A DNA stretch of 64,000 nt. Origin: Paenibacillus sp. DCT19. Lineage in GTDB: Bacteria; Bacillota; Bacilli; Paenibacillales; Paenibacillaceae. Position numbers and translations under genes: made by a program. The stretch spans positions 3,855,501 through 3,919,500 of the forward strand of contig NZ_CP029639.1 of NCBI RefSeq assembly GCF_003268635.1. Reading direction: 5' to 3'. How positions within the stretch are numbered: the first letter of the stretch is position 1; each line of letters starts with the position of its first letter. Below, one piece after another: positions 1 to 9,184 of this stretch. The notes under the pieces are model-generated. The model ran no database searches. It saw only the letters and a list, made by a program, of their open reading frames with translations, and was not told the origin of the DNA.

Positions 1-365
1 TACCGACTAATAACATAGTTGATCAACATGCCAAGTAGCGTCGCTGCCGCTTTACTGCTCACAAGACTCCAGCTCCACAAGCTATGGGCTACATATATAA
101 TCAAGGATGACAATATAAGAACGAATAGATTGGCAATCAGGAATCGGACGATTCGTTTATGCTGTGCTTGACTCTTTACATCACGGAAGGTCCACCGATT
201 ATTCCACCAGTAGCTGTTCACGATTCCACAACTGTATGATATCGCCTGGGCAACCATCGCTGGCACACCTACAAAAGCGAGAACCGCGAATACTACAGCA
301 TCGACCCCAGTGTTCAAGATGCCAACAATACCGAATTTAATTATCGTCGTGAATCGTTTAATCAT
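1..365 (-). CDS. GtrA family membrane protein (C-terminus cut by window edge)
   Basis: Read by hand on the minus strand from ATG at 365-363. The product starts MIKRFTTIIKFGIVGILNTG and continues for about 121 residues, open to the window edge. The N-terminal FGIVG-x-LNT pattern, the NSYWWNNRWTF segment and four hydrophobic helices are typical of GtrA/DPMS-type proteins, small four-helix membrane proteins proposed to flip polyprenyl-phosphate-linked sugars. Its start overlaps the stop of the upstream GT2 gene by 8 bp (ATGATTAA), so translation is probably coupled. The partnership with GT2 and a PMT-like transferase implies a pathway that loads a sugar on a lipid carrier, flips it and transfers it outside the membrane. 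The sugar and acceptor cannot be told from sequence. Confidence 0.85.
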   Translation of the reverse strand, partial: MIKRFTTIIKFGIVGILNTGVDAVVFAVLAFVGVPAMVAQAISYSCGIVNSYWWNNRWTFRDVKSQAQHKRIVRFLIANLFVLILSSLIIYVAHSLWSWSLVSSKAAATLLGMLINYVISR

Positions 366-1343
366 GATGCGCAATTCTGCCTGTCAGATGTCCCTGTCTG
401 GACGGAGCTTCTACTTGATACACATCCCTCACGATGTATAACGGACGGGCTTTCGTTTCATCATAGATTCGCCCGACATACTCACCCAGAATGCCCAGCA
501 TTATAAGAATAAACCCGTTAAACATCAGCATGATGCTGACAATGGAAGCCCAACCCTTCATTGTAGAATCAGTAAAAATAGCAGACACAATAACGCTAAC
601 CATATAGATAAATCCTGCTATGGATAGGATCACTCCCACATATCCTGCAATCTTGAGTGGTTTGTAGGAGAAGGACGTAATGCCATCTAGACTAAGCTTC
701 AACATTCGTTTCAATGGATATTTAGTCTCTCCAGCGAGACGTTCATCTCGCTCGTACTCAATTGCTGTCTGACGAAATCCTACCCAACTCACTAGCCCAC
801 GCACAAAACGATTTTTCTCTGGAAGTCGCTTCATCTCATCACATACTTTGCGATCAATCAGCCTGAAATCTCCAGTATCCACGGGAATATCGGTATCCGT
901 CGAGGCACGTAGCACACGATAAAATAGACTTGCCGACCACCTCTTAAATGGAGTCTCTCCGCTTCGTCTCGTACGACGGGCGTAGACGACCTCATAGCCT
1001 TCTTTCCACTTAGCAATCATATCTAAAATAAGTTCTGGGGATCCTGAAGATCCGCATCAATAATGACTACTGCTCTTCCCGCTGCATAATCCATGCCTGC
1101 TGTTATGGCGATCTGATGCCCGAAATTCCGGGCAAAATCAATCAATTTCACACTTTCGTCCCAACGCGCATAATCCCGAATCATCTGAGCGCTCTGATCC
1201 ACACTACCGTCATTGACAAATAACAGCTCGTAGGGTTCCCCTGTACTACTCATGACCTTTTTCAGACGGCGATACGTTTCCTCTATGACCGCTTCTTCGT
1301 TGTACATCGGGATGATGACACTGTAGTGAATGGCTCTACTCAT
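358..1343 (-). CDS. GT2 polyprenyl-phosphate glycosyltransferase (GtrB/DPM1-like), frame broken at 1037-1040
   Basis: The start at 1343 has a good AGGAGG site. Residues 1-106 carry a GT2 fold with YNEE near residue 15 and the DADLQDP motif (residues 96-102, metal and nucleotide-sugar binding). The frame then stops at 1023. The rest of the protein (PELILDMIAKW onward, conserved acceptor region, two C-terminal transmembrane helices) continues one frame over to 358. Restoring one C to the CCCC run (GGGG on the plus strand, 1037-1040) fuses both parts into a normal 328-residue enzyme. The expected role is transfer of a hexose from a nucleotide sugar to undecaprenyl phosphate on the cytoplasmic side. 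It lies between the PMT-like gene and gtrA in one minus-strand cluster. The break is probably a sequence error; a true frameshift would destroy the enzyme. Confidence 0.85.
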
Positions 1344-1433
1344 GATCGTTCCCTCCTTTTGATCATTACACGCCTATATTTTCAAGGGCAGATCCCTCGC
1401 TGTTTGTTCCTTAACGTTCATTTCATTTGTAAC

Positions 1434-3641
1434 TCACAATTTCACTTCATATAACGTAGACTGATTACCGAAGCCGCCACCTTCATCGGAATTGGATCTC
1501 CACTCAGATGTAGGTACTTCCGTCCCATGCTCCATGATCCAGTTCGTAATCTCGGAGTTGCCTCCACGGCCGCCCATTCCTCCGCCAATCATGAAGTATT
1601 TCAATTGCCCACTCTTCACAAGCTGTTCTAATCGCTCTGTTGTGTACACTGGATCAGAACCAGAGAAGCCCCCTAATGTGATGACCGCTTCATTCTCATC
1701 AATAATGTATGGGGCTGCTTGATTATAGTCAGACGTCGCAAACAGATAGGTCTCACCTGTATTATGTTCTCGCAAATACTGAAGAGTCGTGCTGTCTATC
1801 TCTTCATTGCGATTACCAAAACCGCCACGTCCACCACCCGTAGGCATACCTTGTGCATTGCCCGTACCATTCATGCCACCTCCAATAGACGGGGGTGTTC
1901 CTACATTTGAATTATTTGGGCTCGAATCTCCAGCAGACGATGGAGACTGTTGCTCTGTATCTCCTTGCCCACTCGGTGGAGTCATTGCATTGTTGCGATC
2001 ACCCTGTCTGCCACCCATGCTCATACCGCCAAACATTCCATTGGAACCGCTAGGACCAGCGGCTGGGATCATGCTATTGCCACCATATGTAATTGGCGTA
2101 AATGCCCAATAGACAGGACCGATCAGGGTAACCATGAAACCTGCGATAACGAGTGCCTCTTTCCAAGGATGTGTACGGTTCATCATGATGACCAAAGCAA
2201 CCGTCACTATAATTCCGGCGATCAGCTCGCTGATTGACCACCCTACACCAATGGTTTCATCAAAAGCCTGCATAATGTACCATCCAAAGATGGTCGTTAA
2301 TAGCACAGATAGTGGCAACAGCCATGCTCGCCAAGTGGTTCGTTCCTGGTACGCTTTCCACATTGCTACGAATCCAGCACCGCTTAATGCAGCTATTGGA
2401 GGTGCTAGCATAATCAGATAGTATTGATGGAAGAAGCCTGCGACACTGAAAAATGCCGCTACCGGCAACAACCACGCAAGCCAGAATATCGCTTCTTTCA
2501 TTTGATCCGAGCTGTTTCTGCGTCTTAATCTAGTTAAAATTGCAATACAACCCAATAGAGCCAACGGTAATAACCAGCTAGCCTGACCGGATAGTTCGGT
2601 TTGGAACAGACGTAATGGTCCTGCTTGACCTGTGCCAAACATGCCACCCATTCCACCTCCACCACCGAATCCTCCCTGCGGCATGGTGAAGCCATTAGGC
2701 ATCTCATTTCCTTGGGGGAAATTCATTCCGCTGTTACCGTCCGTTCCGGACTGATTCGATGTCTGTGTCGATACCGAATCGCCCCCGTTTCTTCGGGGAT
2801 TGGTGACATTGGATGCGTCAGGCATACCAGCATTAGCTGCAGTATTCTGCCTACCAGTTAGCCGGGATAGTCCGTTATAACCAAAAGCGAGTTCGAGCAC
2901 CGAATTCGTTTCACTACTTCCGATATAAGGTCGTTCATCGGCTGGAATAGAATCTACAGTGACCGCCCACGATAAGGAAATAGCCGCCATTACAGCCGTA
3001 CTCCCTACTAACAAGACCAGTTTCTTTCGCCATTTTGCTTGAAAAGCGAGCAGGTAAAACAAATAAAATGCTGGAAGAACCATATAGGCCTGAAGCATTT
3101 TCATATTAAAAGCAAGTCCGATCAGCGCAAAGGCTATTAATACTCGCCATGCACTGCCTTGTTTTGCACCTTTAAATAGAAACCATGATCCGAGCAGTAA
3201 AGTAAACACGAGCATAGTATCAATATTGTTCGTCCGACTGACAGCTGCAACAACCGGTACAGTCGCCATGACCAGTGCAGCAATTCGTGCTGCCGCAAGT
3301 CCATAAGAGGGCTTAACCATGAAGTAGATCAGCAGTACCGCACCAATTCCTGCGAGGACTTGAGGTAAAATCACACTCCATCCATGCAGACCGAATACAT
3401 ATGCAAATGCAGTCTGAATCCAAAAAACAACAGGCGGTTTATCGACCGTTACTGAACCAGCCGAGTCAAGGGATGCATAGAAAAAATTATGGAAACTTCT
3501 CAGCATGCTCCCCACTGCAGTCGTGTAATAGGAATTGGCATATTGGTCGTTCCAAATGCCGTATGCGTTCAAGATTGCTGCAAGAACTACAATCGGTAGA
3601 AGGACAAAATCAATCCTTCGTTTAGCATTATTCAAACTCAA
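1434..3641 (-). CDS. PMT/GT39-like membrane glycosyltransferase (YkcB-type), 735 aa
   Basis: This is a polytopic membrane protein with a dozen or so hydrophobic segments. The N-terminal block after the first helix (NSYYTTAVGSMLRSFHNFF, then VTVDKPP) is the conserved ArnT/PMT-family region that holds the lipid-phosphate sugar donor site. Two extracytoplasmic stretches, about residues 262-345 and 535-625, are very rich in Gly, Met, Asn, Ser and Gln. The C-terminus folds into a small extracellular domain (LREHNTGETYLFATSDYNQ, MIGGGMGGRGG). It sits directly upstream of the GT2 and gtrA genes on the same strand, so it probably uses the polyprenyl-phosphate sugar they make and flip. It is divergent from a two-component system that may control it. 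The start at 3641 follows a GGAGTGATTGAG-type ribosome site. The acceptor (teichoic acid, S-layer or protein) is unknown. Confidence 0.85.
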   Translation of the reverse strand: MSLNNAKRRIDFVLLPIVVLAAILNAYGIWNDQYANSYYTTAVGSMLRSFHNFFYASLDSAGSVTVDKPPVVFWIQTAFAYVFGLHGWSVILPQVLAGIGAVLLIYFMVKPSYGLAAARIAALVMATVPVVAAVSRTNNIDTMLVFTLLLGSWFLFKGAKQGSAWRVLIAFALIGLAFNMKMLQAYMVLPAFYLFYLLAFQAKWRKKLVLLVGSTAVMAAISLSWAVTVDSIPADERPYIGSSETNSVLELAFGYNGLSRLTGRQNTAANAGMPDASNVTNPRRNGGDSVSTQTSNQSGTDGNSGMNFPQGNEMPNGFTMPQGGFGGGGGMGGMFGTGQAGPLRLFQTELSGQASWLLPLALLGCIAILTRLRRRNSSDQMKEAIFWLAWLLPVAAFFSVAGFFHQYYLIMLAPPIAALSGAGFVAMWKAYQERTTWRAWLLPLSVLLTTIFGWYIMQAFDETIGVGWSISELIAGIIVTVALVIMMNRTHPWKEALVIAGFMVTLIGPVYWAFTPITYGGNSMIPAAGPSGSNGMFGGMSMGGRQGDRNNAMTPPSGQGDTEQQSPSSAGDSSPNNSNVGTPPSIGGGMNGTGNAQGMPTGGGRGGFGNRNEEIDSTTLQYLREHNTGETYLFATSDYNQAAPYIIDENEAVITLGGFSGSDPVYTTERLEQLVKSGQLKYFMIGGGMGGRGGNSEITNWIMEHGTEVPTSEWRSNSDEGGGFGNQSTLYEVKL

Positions 3642-3813
3642 TCACTCCTTTAGATTGTTCATGTCTAGTATTGTGACATGTCAAAATAAATTTGGGATGA
3701 GTGCCCGCTGAATGTTGCCTGAGGATAAACGGTCAACCTTTCAGGTAATTTTCAGTTTCGTGAGTCATAATAGTGCATATAAACAGGAGTGAATAAGGGG
3801 AGAACGCCCACCT
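3642..3813. promoter_or_regulatory. Divergent intergenic region between PMT-like gene and response regulator
   Basis: This 172-bp region must hold the promoters for the glycosyltransferase cluster (minus) and the two-component operon (plus). A GGGGAG ribosome site lies just before the regulator ATG. I see a CATAAT-like -10 around 3768 on the plus strand but no convincing -35, so no exact promoter is claimed. Confidence 0.4.
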
Positions 3814-4497
3814 ATGAAGATTAGTACAGGCATTAGAATATTACTCGTTGATGATGAACCACATATTTTACAGTTTCTAGAGCTTGGGCTGAGAAATGAA
3901 GGATTTGATGTACGTACGGCGGAACACGGAGCAGAAGCGCTGGAGATTGCACATGAATTCCAGCCACATATGGTTATTCTTGATGTAATGATGCCAGAGA
4001 TCGATGGATTCGAGGTGGTTGAGCGACTTCGGAAGATAGGTACTCAAGTCGGGGTCATTATGCTAACTGCCAAGGATGAGGTTGAAAGTCGGGTCAAAGG
4101 TCTATGGCTCGGCGCTGATGATTATATGATCAAACCATTTGCATTTGATGAGCTGCTTGCCCGGATTCAAGCTAGGCTTCGTAATCAATTTCCACTATTA
4201 ATCGGTGCTGTCACATACAGTGCGTTCCGTATTGATGATCTGCGTAAAGAAATTACCTATGACCATCGTGTGCTGGAATTATCGCCGACAGAATATGAAC
4301 TATTAAAATTCATTGTGATGAATCATGGCATTGTGTTGAGTAAAGCAACGATATTGAGCAGAGTATGGGGTTATGATTTTGGCGGTGAAGAGAACATCGT
4401 TGAAGTCTATATTCGTTCCTTACGTGAGAAACTCGGGGATAAAGAGCATAAGCTCATTCGCACACTTCGCGGTGTCGGTTATAGGGTTGATCTATAA
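3814..4497 (+). CDS. OmpR/PhoB-family response regulator, 227 aa
   Basis: The receiver domain has the complete active site: acidic pair D13/D14, phospho-acceptor D57 (ILDVMMP), T85 and K107 (IKPF). Residues about 130-227 form the winged-helix Trans_reg_C domain (LSPTEYELLKFI, VWGYDFGGEENIVEVYI, LRGVGYR). A normal-length OmpR-type transcription factor. The stop overlaps the kinase start by one base (TAATG), so the two genes form a translationally coupled pair. The divergent position next to the PMT/GT2/gtrA cluster suggests that envelope glycosylation is a target, which is inference. Confidence 0.93.
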   Translation: MKISTGIRILLVDDEPHILQFLELGLRNEGFDVRTAEHGAEALEIAHEFQPHMVILDVMMPEIDGFEVVERLRKIGTQVGVIMLTAKDEVESRVKGLWLGADDYMIKPFAFDELLARIQARLRNQFPLLIGAVTYSAFRIDDLRKEITYDHRVLELSPTEYELLKFIVMNHGIVLSKATILSRVWGYDFGGEENIVEVYIRSLREKLGDKEHKLIRTLRGVGYRVDL

Positions 4498-6047
4498 TGG
4501 CGGCTCCAGCACGGCAAAAATACCATCACTTCCATCAACTCCGTCAACGATTTTCACAAAACTCTTCTCTGCGTTCACAGTTACTTACACGCTCTTTGTT
4601 CGTGTTAGCCGCTCTACTACTGTTCATTGGGATTCTTCAGTTTTGGATTATGGAAAGCTTCCTCTATCGGAACCAGGCCAAGACGATGGAAGAACAACTG
4701 ATGTCTATGCCACCGGTGTGGCTTAGTGTGCAGACACGTAACGGAGCTTCAAATCTGCCCTTTGGCGGACAAGCTTCATCCGACGGACGTGGATCCAATA
4801 ACCGTTTGTTGTATATACCAGATCGTTCACTAGCTCTTTTTGATCAGGATGCAACGTTTGAAGATGTTTTCGGTGAAGATGGATTGACCTCCCCTCGCCT
4901 AACTGCTACTGCTTATCAAAACATCGCAGATCAGTTAAACGCTCACGAACATGTGCCTTATCAACTAGTGAAAGACAACGAGGGCAATGAACAGCTCATC
5001 GTATTTGCCTCACCTGGCCCGCGTAATCGAGCGGCTCCTATGGTTCAGATGGGCGTAGCTACTCAGCCGATACATGATTTAGTGATGAGACAGTTACTTA
5101 TTTTCGTCGGGTTATCTCTTCTCGCCATGATTACAGGTCTCATTCTGTATGCCAAAGTTCTTCGGCGAACGTTAAATCCATTATCCAACATTGTGGAGAC
5201 CGTGCAGCGTGTCGACGCCGGGAGTTTAGGTGAACGATTACCTATCATCCAAGGACAACAGGAGATCGATCAATTAGCTTTTTCTTTTAACGGCATGCTT
5301 GAACGTTTGGAAGATTCATTCAAAGCGGAACGAGAATCCAAACAACAAATGCAGCGTTTTCTGTCCGACGCCTCTCACGAACTGCGCACTCCGCTAACGT
5401 CTATTCACGGCTTCATCGAGGTACTCCAGCGCGGGGCAGCTACCAATCGTGAGCAGTTAAATAACGCCCTAAGCAGCATGTATGGCGAGTCTGTGCGAAT
5501 TAACAAACTGGTTGAAGACCTGTTACTGTTGACCAAGCTAGATCAGGCACCTGAACGTATTCAAGACGTCTTTGCTCTGGATGGTCTCTTATATGAAATG
5601 CAGCCGCAACTCATCATGATGGCTCATGATCGAGAAGTCCAACTGGAGCTGACAGCTAAATTATATATTGTTGGTGATCCCCACAAGCTGAAGCAAGTCA
5701 TTCTGAATTTGTTCCAAAATGCTGTACAACATTCCGATCCGCAGCACGGTTGCATCTCAATCTCATGTTTTGCGAATCAGGATATGGCGGAGTTAACGGT
5801 GAAGGACAATGGCACGGGCATTGAACCAGAACACATTGATCATATTTTCGAGCGATTTTACCGAACTAGTTCATCCCGTTCCAGAAAAGAAGGCGGTGCA
5901 GGGCTCGGTCTTGCCATTACCCGTTCCATCGTAGAATCACACGGTGGGAACATTAATGTGCATAGCCAGATTAGCGTTGGTACAAGCTTTACAATCACAC
6001 TGCCCCTGTGGAAAGAGCGCACGTCTAATACTGCTACAAAGTCATAA
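4497..6047 (+). CDS. Membrane sensor histidine kinase (HAMP-HisKA-HATPase), 516 aa
   Basis: Order of parts: short basic N-terminus, transmembrane helix about residues 30-52, extracytoplasmic sensor about 53-195, second helix about 196-220, HAMP linker, HisKA with the H-box SDASHELRTPLTSIH (phospho-acceptor H294), N-box NLFQNAVQHS, G1 box VKDNGTGI, F-box FERFYR and G2 box GGAGLGLAI. All catalytic boxes are intact, so it should autophosphorylate and pass phosphate to the upstream response regulator. The sensor domain of about 140 residues has no motif I can assign to a ligand. Confidence 0.93.
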   Translation: MAAPARQKYHHFHQLRQRFSQNSSLRSQLLTRSLFVLAALLLFIGILQFWIMESFLYRNQAKTMEEQLMSMPPVWLSVQTRNGASNLPFGGQASSDGRGSNNRLLYIPDRSLALFDQDATFEDVFGEDGLTSPRLTATAYQNIADQLNAHEHVPYQLVKDNEGNEQLIVFASPGPRNRAAPMVQMGVATQPIHDLVMRQLLIFVGLSLLAMITGLILYAKVLRRTLNPLSNIVETVQRVDAGSLGERLPIIQGQQEIDQLAFSFNGMLERLEDSFKAERESKQQMQRFLSDASHELRTPLTSIHGFIEVLQRGAATNREQLNNALSSMYGESVRINKLVEDLLLLTKLDQAPERIQDVFALDGLLYEMQPQLIMMAHDREVQLELTAKLYIVGDPHKLKQVILNLFQNAVQHSDPQHGCISISCFANQDMAELTVKDNGTGIEPEHIDHIFERFYRTSSSRSRKEGGAGLGLAITRSIVESHGGNINVHSQISVGTSFTITLPLWKERTSNTATKS

Positions 6048-6094
6048 CATATTGAGCACTGGGTTACTTCGTTACTACGTCACTGAAATAACTT

Positions 6095-6137
6095 AAGACC
6101 CAAGAAGCACTAATTTCCTTAGAGCCTCTTGGGGTCT
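6095..6137 (+). terminator. Hairpin after the two-component operon
   Basis: AAGACCCAAGA pairs with TCTTGGGGTCT across a loop of about 20 bases, 50 bp after the kinase stop. The T-tract is poor on both strands, so it may be a weak or bidirectional terminator between convergent genes. Confidence 0.5.
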
Positions 6138-6174
6138 ATCACTTCATAAGCACAACACAAGGATTACATATACA

Positions 6175-6744
6175 CTAACCCTTTATCTTCTGGTAATGAT
6201 TGTACTGTTCATGATCTATTTCGATGATATCTACAAATTTGAAATTACATTTCTGTATGACTTTATTGGACGCAGCATTCTCTAACAATGCAATCGCATG
6301 TAGTAATTCCACATTCGTATGAGTGAACAAATATTGCGTTAGTCCATGAACAGCCTGTGTTGTATAGCCACGGTTTTTGTAGTTCTTGGAAATGCCGTAC
6401 ATAATCTCACGATTAGGCTCGGGTAGCTCTTCTTTAATCCCGGAGCAACACCAGCCTATAAACTCATCCGTTTCCTTATGAACAATAGCCAATCGTAGAT
6501 AGAGCGAGCCGATGTCTCCCCCAGCTCTGACGGCTTGTTTAAACTTCTGATTCTCTGGAATCTCGTATTCAGCCAACCAATGCGCCCGATCCTCAGCCGA
6601 AGCATTCCATCCCGGTAAGAATTCGTAAATTTCTGGCTGCCAGGTGATCTCTTGTAATTTATCCAAATCCTCAAGTCGATACTCGCGCAAATAAATATCC
6701 TGACACTCAATTGTTAACTCACTCAACATTTCATTTTCTTGCAT
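6175..6744 (-). CDS. GNAT-family N-acetyltransferase, 189 aa
   Basis: The best start is ATG at 6744 (protein MQENEML), eight bases after GAGAGG; an in-frame extension to 6804 lacks a ribosome site. The sequence follows the RimJ/RimL-like GNAT pattern: N-terminal YLREYRLEDLDKL, central beta strand IVHKETDEFIGWC, and the acetyl-CoA pyrophosphate-binding region near KNRGYTTQAV, which replaces the usual R/Q-x-x-G-x-G/A. It then has HAIALLENAASNKVIQKCNF, typical of enzymes that acetylate amino groups of proteins or small molecules. The substrate cannot be predicted. It is a single gene convergent with the kinase operon. Confidence 0.85.
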   Translation of the reverse strand: MQENEMLSELTIECQDIYLREYRLEDLDKLQEITWQPEIYEFLPGWNASAEDRAHWLAEYEIPENQKFKQAVRAGGDIGSLYLRLAIVHKETDEFIGWCCSGIKEELPEPNREIMYGISKNYKNRGYTTQAVHGLTQYLFTHTNVELLHAIALLENAASNKVIQKCNFKFVDIIEIDHEQYNHYQKIKG

Positions 6745-6936
6745 GGTTATATCCTCTCGTTCTCTTATTAAATTTATGTAGTCTACGCAGGTAACGCTAG
6801 TCAATTTCTCTCATGATGCCCCTCCTAACTAAAGCAATTTTAACCTAATTTGTGGAATTTATCTATATGTGCGTGTTCAAAAAGGTCGGTTTTCAGTACC
6901 AAGAAGGTGGACTCTTTGAACCATCTATATATGCTA

Positions 6937-6968
6937 AAATAGCCCCCAACAGTCATCATGCTGGAGGC
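6937..6968 (-). terminator. Terminator after the small acidic protein gene
   Basis: On the minus strand GCCTCCAGCA pairs (two wobble pairs) with TGTTGGGGGC across TGATGAC and is followed by TATTTTA. It lies about 40 bp after the stop of the gene at 7007-7300. The rest of the 6745-7006 gap should also hold the promoter of the acetyltransferase, which I could not place. Confidence 0.55.
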
Positions 6969-7006
6969 CTATCATTTATTGATGGATTAGACTAATTTAA
7001 ACGTAT

Positions 7007-7300
7007 TTACTCTGGATACTGAGGTTTGCTCACGTTATCCGGTACGGTTTCATCAAATACATCCTGACCTGGGTAATCTCTAATATCACCCTCGTGAAGC
7101 TCATGATTCTCATAGTCAAATCGATGTGCCGTTCTCTGATCCACTCGCCAAGGCGAGCTTTTCCCAAGAGATTCTGACATTAGTGATGATCCGTATGGCC
7201 CCTCGGGGAATTCTTCAAGAAACAGATCATTTCGTTGTGATTCTACGGTAGATAGATCTGTTGATTCCTGTCGATCCTCTTGCAAAAATTTGTCCTTCAT
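7007..7300 (-). CDS. Small acidic protein of unknown function, 97 aa
   Basis: I do not recognise this family. The start is ATG at 7300, preceded by a near-perfect AGGAGG (7308-7313); the longer in-frame extension has no ribosome site. The product is hydrophilic and strongly acidic, rich in Asp, Glu, Tyr and Pro, with no membrane segment and no signal peptide. A central PWRVDQRTAHRFDYENHE stretch looks like a conserved core. It has its own terminator and appears monocistronic. Its base composition matches its neighbours, and the strong ribosome site argues that it is a real gene. Confidence 0.7.
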   Translation of the reverse strand: MKDKFLQEDRQESTDLSTVESQRNDLFLEEFPEGPYGSSLMSESLGKSSPWRVDQRTAHRFDYENHELHEGDIRDYPGQDVFDETVPDNVSKPQYPE

Positions 7301-7398
7301 CGTCCAACCTCCTATCCGCTTCGAACTAGTCAAAGCATGATTAGATTGATCAAGCAGTACAAAATTTATGCATAATTTTTAAGGAAATCACAGAACCA

Positions 7399-8390
7399 TT
7401 AGAGGTCTCGAATCCATATATACCCTATAAAAATCATAAGCCCGATTACACCAATCCACGTATCCTGTCTAGACCACTTTAGGAGTGATGTTGTTGATCC
7501 AACACGATAATTTTCTCTAACCTTTCGCATCTCCATTGCAATCGTCATATCCTCTGCTCGCTGGAACAAAGACATAATTAGTGGTATTACCATTGGTCCA
7601 AGGTCACGCACACGTACGGTGTTAGGTCTTAATGCGGCTTTGCCGCGTGCGCGCACAATCAGCGAGAATCGTTGCCACTCACTCCAGATCATCGGGATAA
7701 AACGAAAGATTAAAGACACGGCTAAGGCAAACGAAGTAACAGGCAACTTGATCTTTTGTCCGATTGCGAGTACCCAATTCAGCCCTTCCACCATCCGACC
7801 ATATGGTGTTGTTAGTGAGAACCATAGGCTTGCAAGGGTCACAATAAATAAACGATACACATTAAGCAAGGTGGCTTCTGCCTGAATAAGAGAGAAACCC
7901 AGTTGCAAACTTCCACTTGCAGTTGAAAGCGTCGTTCCTGACAAAGCTGTAGAAATGATGAAAAAGAACAGCAGTGGCTTCATTAACTTCATACAGCTAA
8001 CAAGCGCCTGACGTGGTAAGATTCCAAGCGCCAATACTACAGGTACTAACGTAAAGGTTAGCCCCACCAACGATGCTGTAGCATCGTTGCAGTTACAAGC
8101 AAAATATACAGTATCCATTTCAGACGTGGATCTAATGTACGATACAGTTGACTTGAATGTTCAACCGTATTTGAACTTCTTGTGTCTATAGGATGACCTT
8201 GCACTTGGACATGTTCATTGCTGTTGAAATCTGAATGAGTACACCCCTGATGTACGTGAAAAGGATGACTAACAGCAGCAGTAGTAGCAATACCTTCTCC
8301 ATCATTATTTTCAGTTTCAGCTTCTTCATATGACTTCAATTGAATAATCCCTGCTGCCATTTCCTCTGGTGTTAATGCCGTCAACGGCAT
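7399..8390 (-). CDS. ecfT: ECF transporter transmembrane subunit EcfT, frame broken at 8062-8065
   Basis: The gene starts two bases after the ecfA stop (ATG at 8390). The first frame reads LYRTLDPRLKW and the first helix, then stops at 8058. The remaining helices, including the two short coupling motifs around ARGKAALRPN and RAEDMTIAMEMR (the Ala-Arg-Gly type motifs that contact the ATPases), lie one frame over down to 7399. Adding one base to the run CCCC at 8062-8065 gives an intact protein of 330 residues. EcfT is the membrane scaffold that couples ATP hydrolysis by EcfA subunits to the substrate-binding S component. It forms an operon with the two EcfA genes and is divergent from bioY. 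An unusual hydrophilic, His-rich N-terminal extension of about 85 residues precedes the core. Confidence 0.85.
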
Positions 8391-8392
8391 CG

Positions 8393-9184
8393 TTAACCCA
8401 CTGCCGCAAATTGCTGCGTTAATTGCATCGAAGGCGGCAGACCCATGCCGACCTGTATCAAAAGCTCAGGCAACGCGTGAAGCTCCCTTGGCGTCAAATC
8501 CGCTACGATTTGGCCGTCTTGCAGTACTAAGACCCGGTCTGCTATAGGTAGAAACGTATCTAAATCATGCGTTGCTACCACCGCTCCTCGTCCATCCTGT
8601 CGGTGTTGAGCAAGAGCATCCAAAAGCAACAAAACGCTACTGGCTTCCAGCCCTGCAGACGGTTCGTCTAGCAATAACCACTCAGGATCAACCACAGTCC
8701 CCAAGGCAAGCCCCAGCCGTCTACGCTCTCCTCCACTCAGCGCGAATGGTGATCCGTCCAGGTCGAATTGCCGTGAATGGGTTTGCCCTTTTGCACTGTC
8801 CCACTGTTCAAGTGCTTGTGTGATCAATTGCTTCTGCTGAGTCTCGGTATACCGGTAAGGACGCATGGAATAAGCGAATTCTCGCTTAATTGTTCGGGCA
8901 AAGACCTGTTGCTCAGGAAATTGAAACACCATCCCCATACGTAACAACATCGACTGCGAAACTTTACCTTGCTGCCAGATCGGCTCATCCCCAAGTAGGA
9001 TAATCCCTTTATCTGGAGGCTTCAGACCAGCTAACATTTGCAGTATTGTCGTTTTGCCTGATCCAGTCCGCCCTAACAGTAGCGTAATTTCTCCACTGCG
9101 TACCGTGATAGATATATCTTGAATTAAATCCCGTTGATGAAGTTCTGCCCCTGTGACGGTCACATGATCTAGCTCAATATTCAA
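8393..9184 (-). CDS. ecfA2: ECF transporter ATP-binding subunit (EcfA2-like), 263 aa
   Basis: ABC ATPase with Walker A GRTGSGKTT, Q-loop around VFQFPEQQVF, signature LSGGERRR, Walker B LLLDEPSAG and switch His in VATHD. The FPEQQ form of the Q-loop is typical of energy-coupling-factor ATPases. Its ATG overlaps the stop of the upstream EcfA gene by 4 bp. It supplies half of the ATPase heterodimer that drives uptake through EcfT and an S component, here most likely BioY. Confidence 0.92.
   Translation of the reverse strand: MNIELDHVTVTGAELHQRDLIQDISITVRSGEITLLLGRTGSGKTTILQMLAGLKPPDKGIILLGDEPIWQQGKVSQSMLLRMGMVFQFPEQQVFARTIKREFAYSMRPYRYTETQQKQLITQALEQWDSAKGQTHSRQFDLDGSPFALSGGERRRLGLALGTVVDPEWLLLDEPSAGLEASSVLLLLDALAQHRQDGRGAVVATHDLDTFLPIADRVLVLQDGQIVADLTPRELHALPELLIQVGMGLPPSMQLTQQFAAVG

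Noticed and set aside
1037-1040. Phase variation of the GT2 gene by a C-run
   Set aside because: The run is only four bases, too short for frequent slippage, and many unrelated genes in the window show the same kind of break.
8058-8390. A separate small His-rich protein upstream of EcfT
   Set aside because: Its end reads LDPRLKW and the first helix of EcfT, so it is the N-terminal part of that protein before a frame break.
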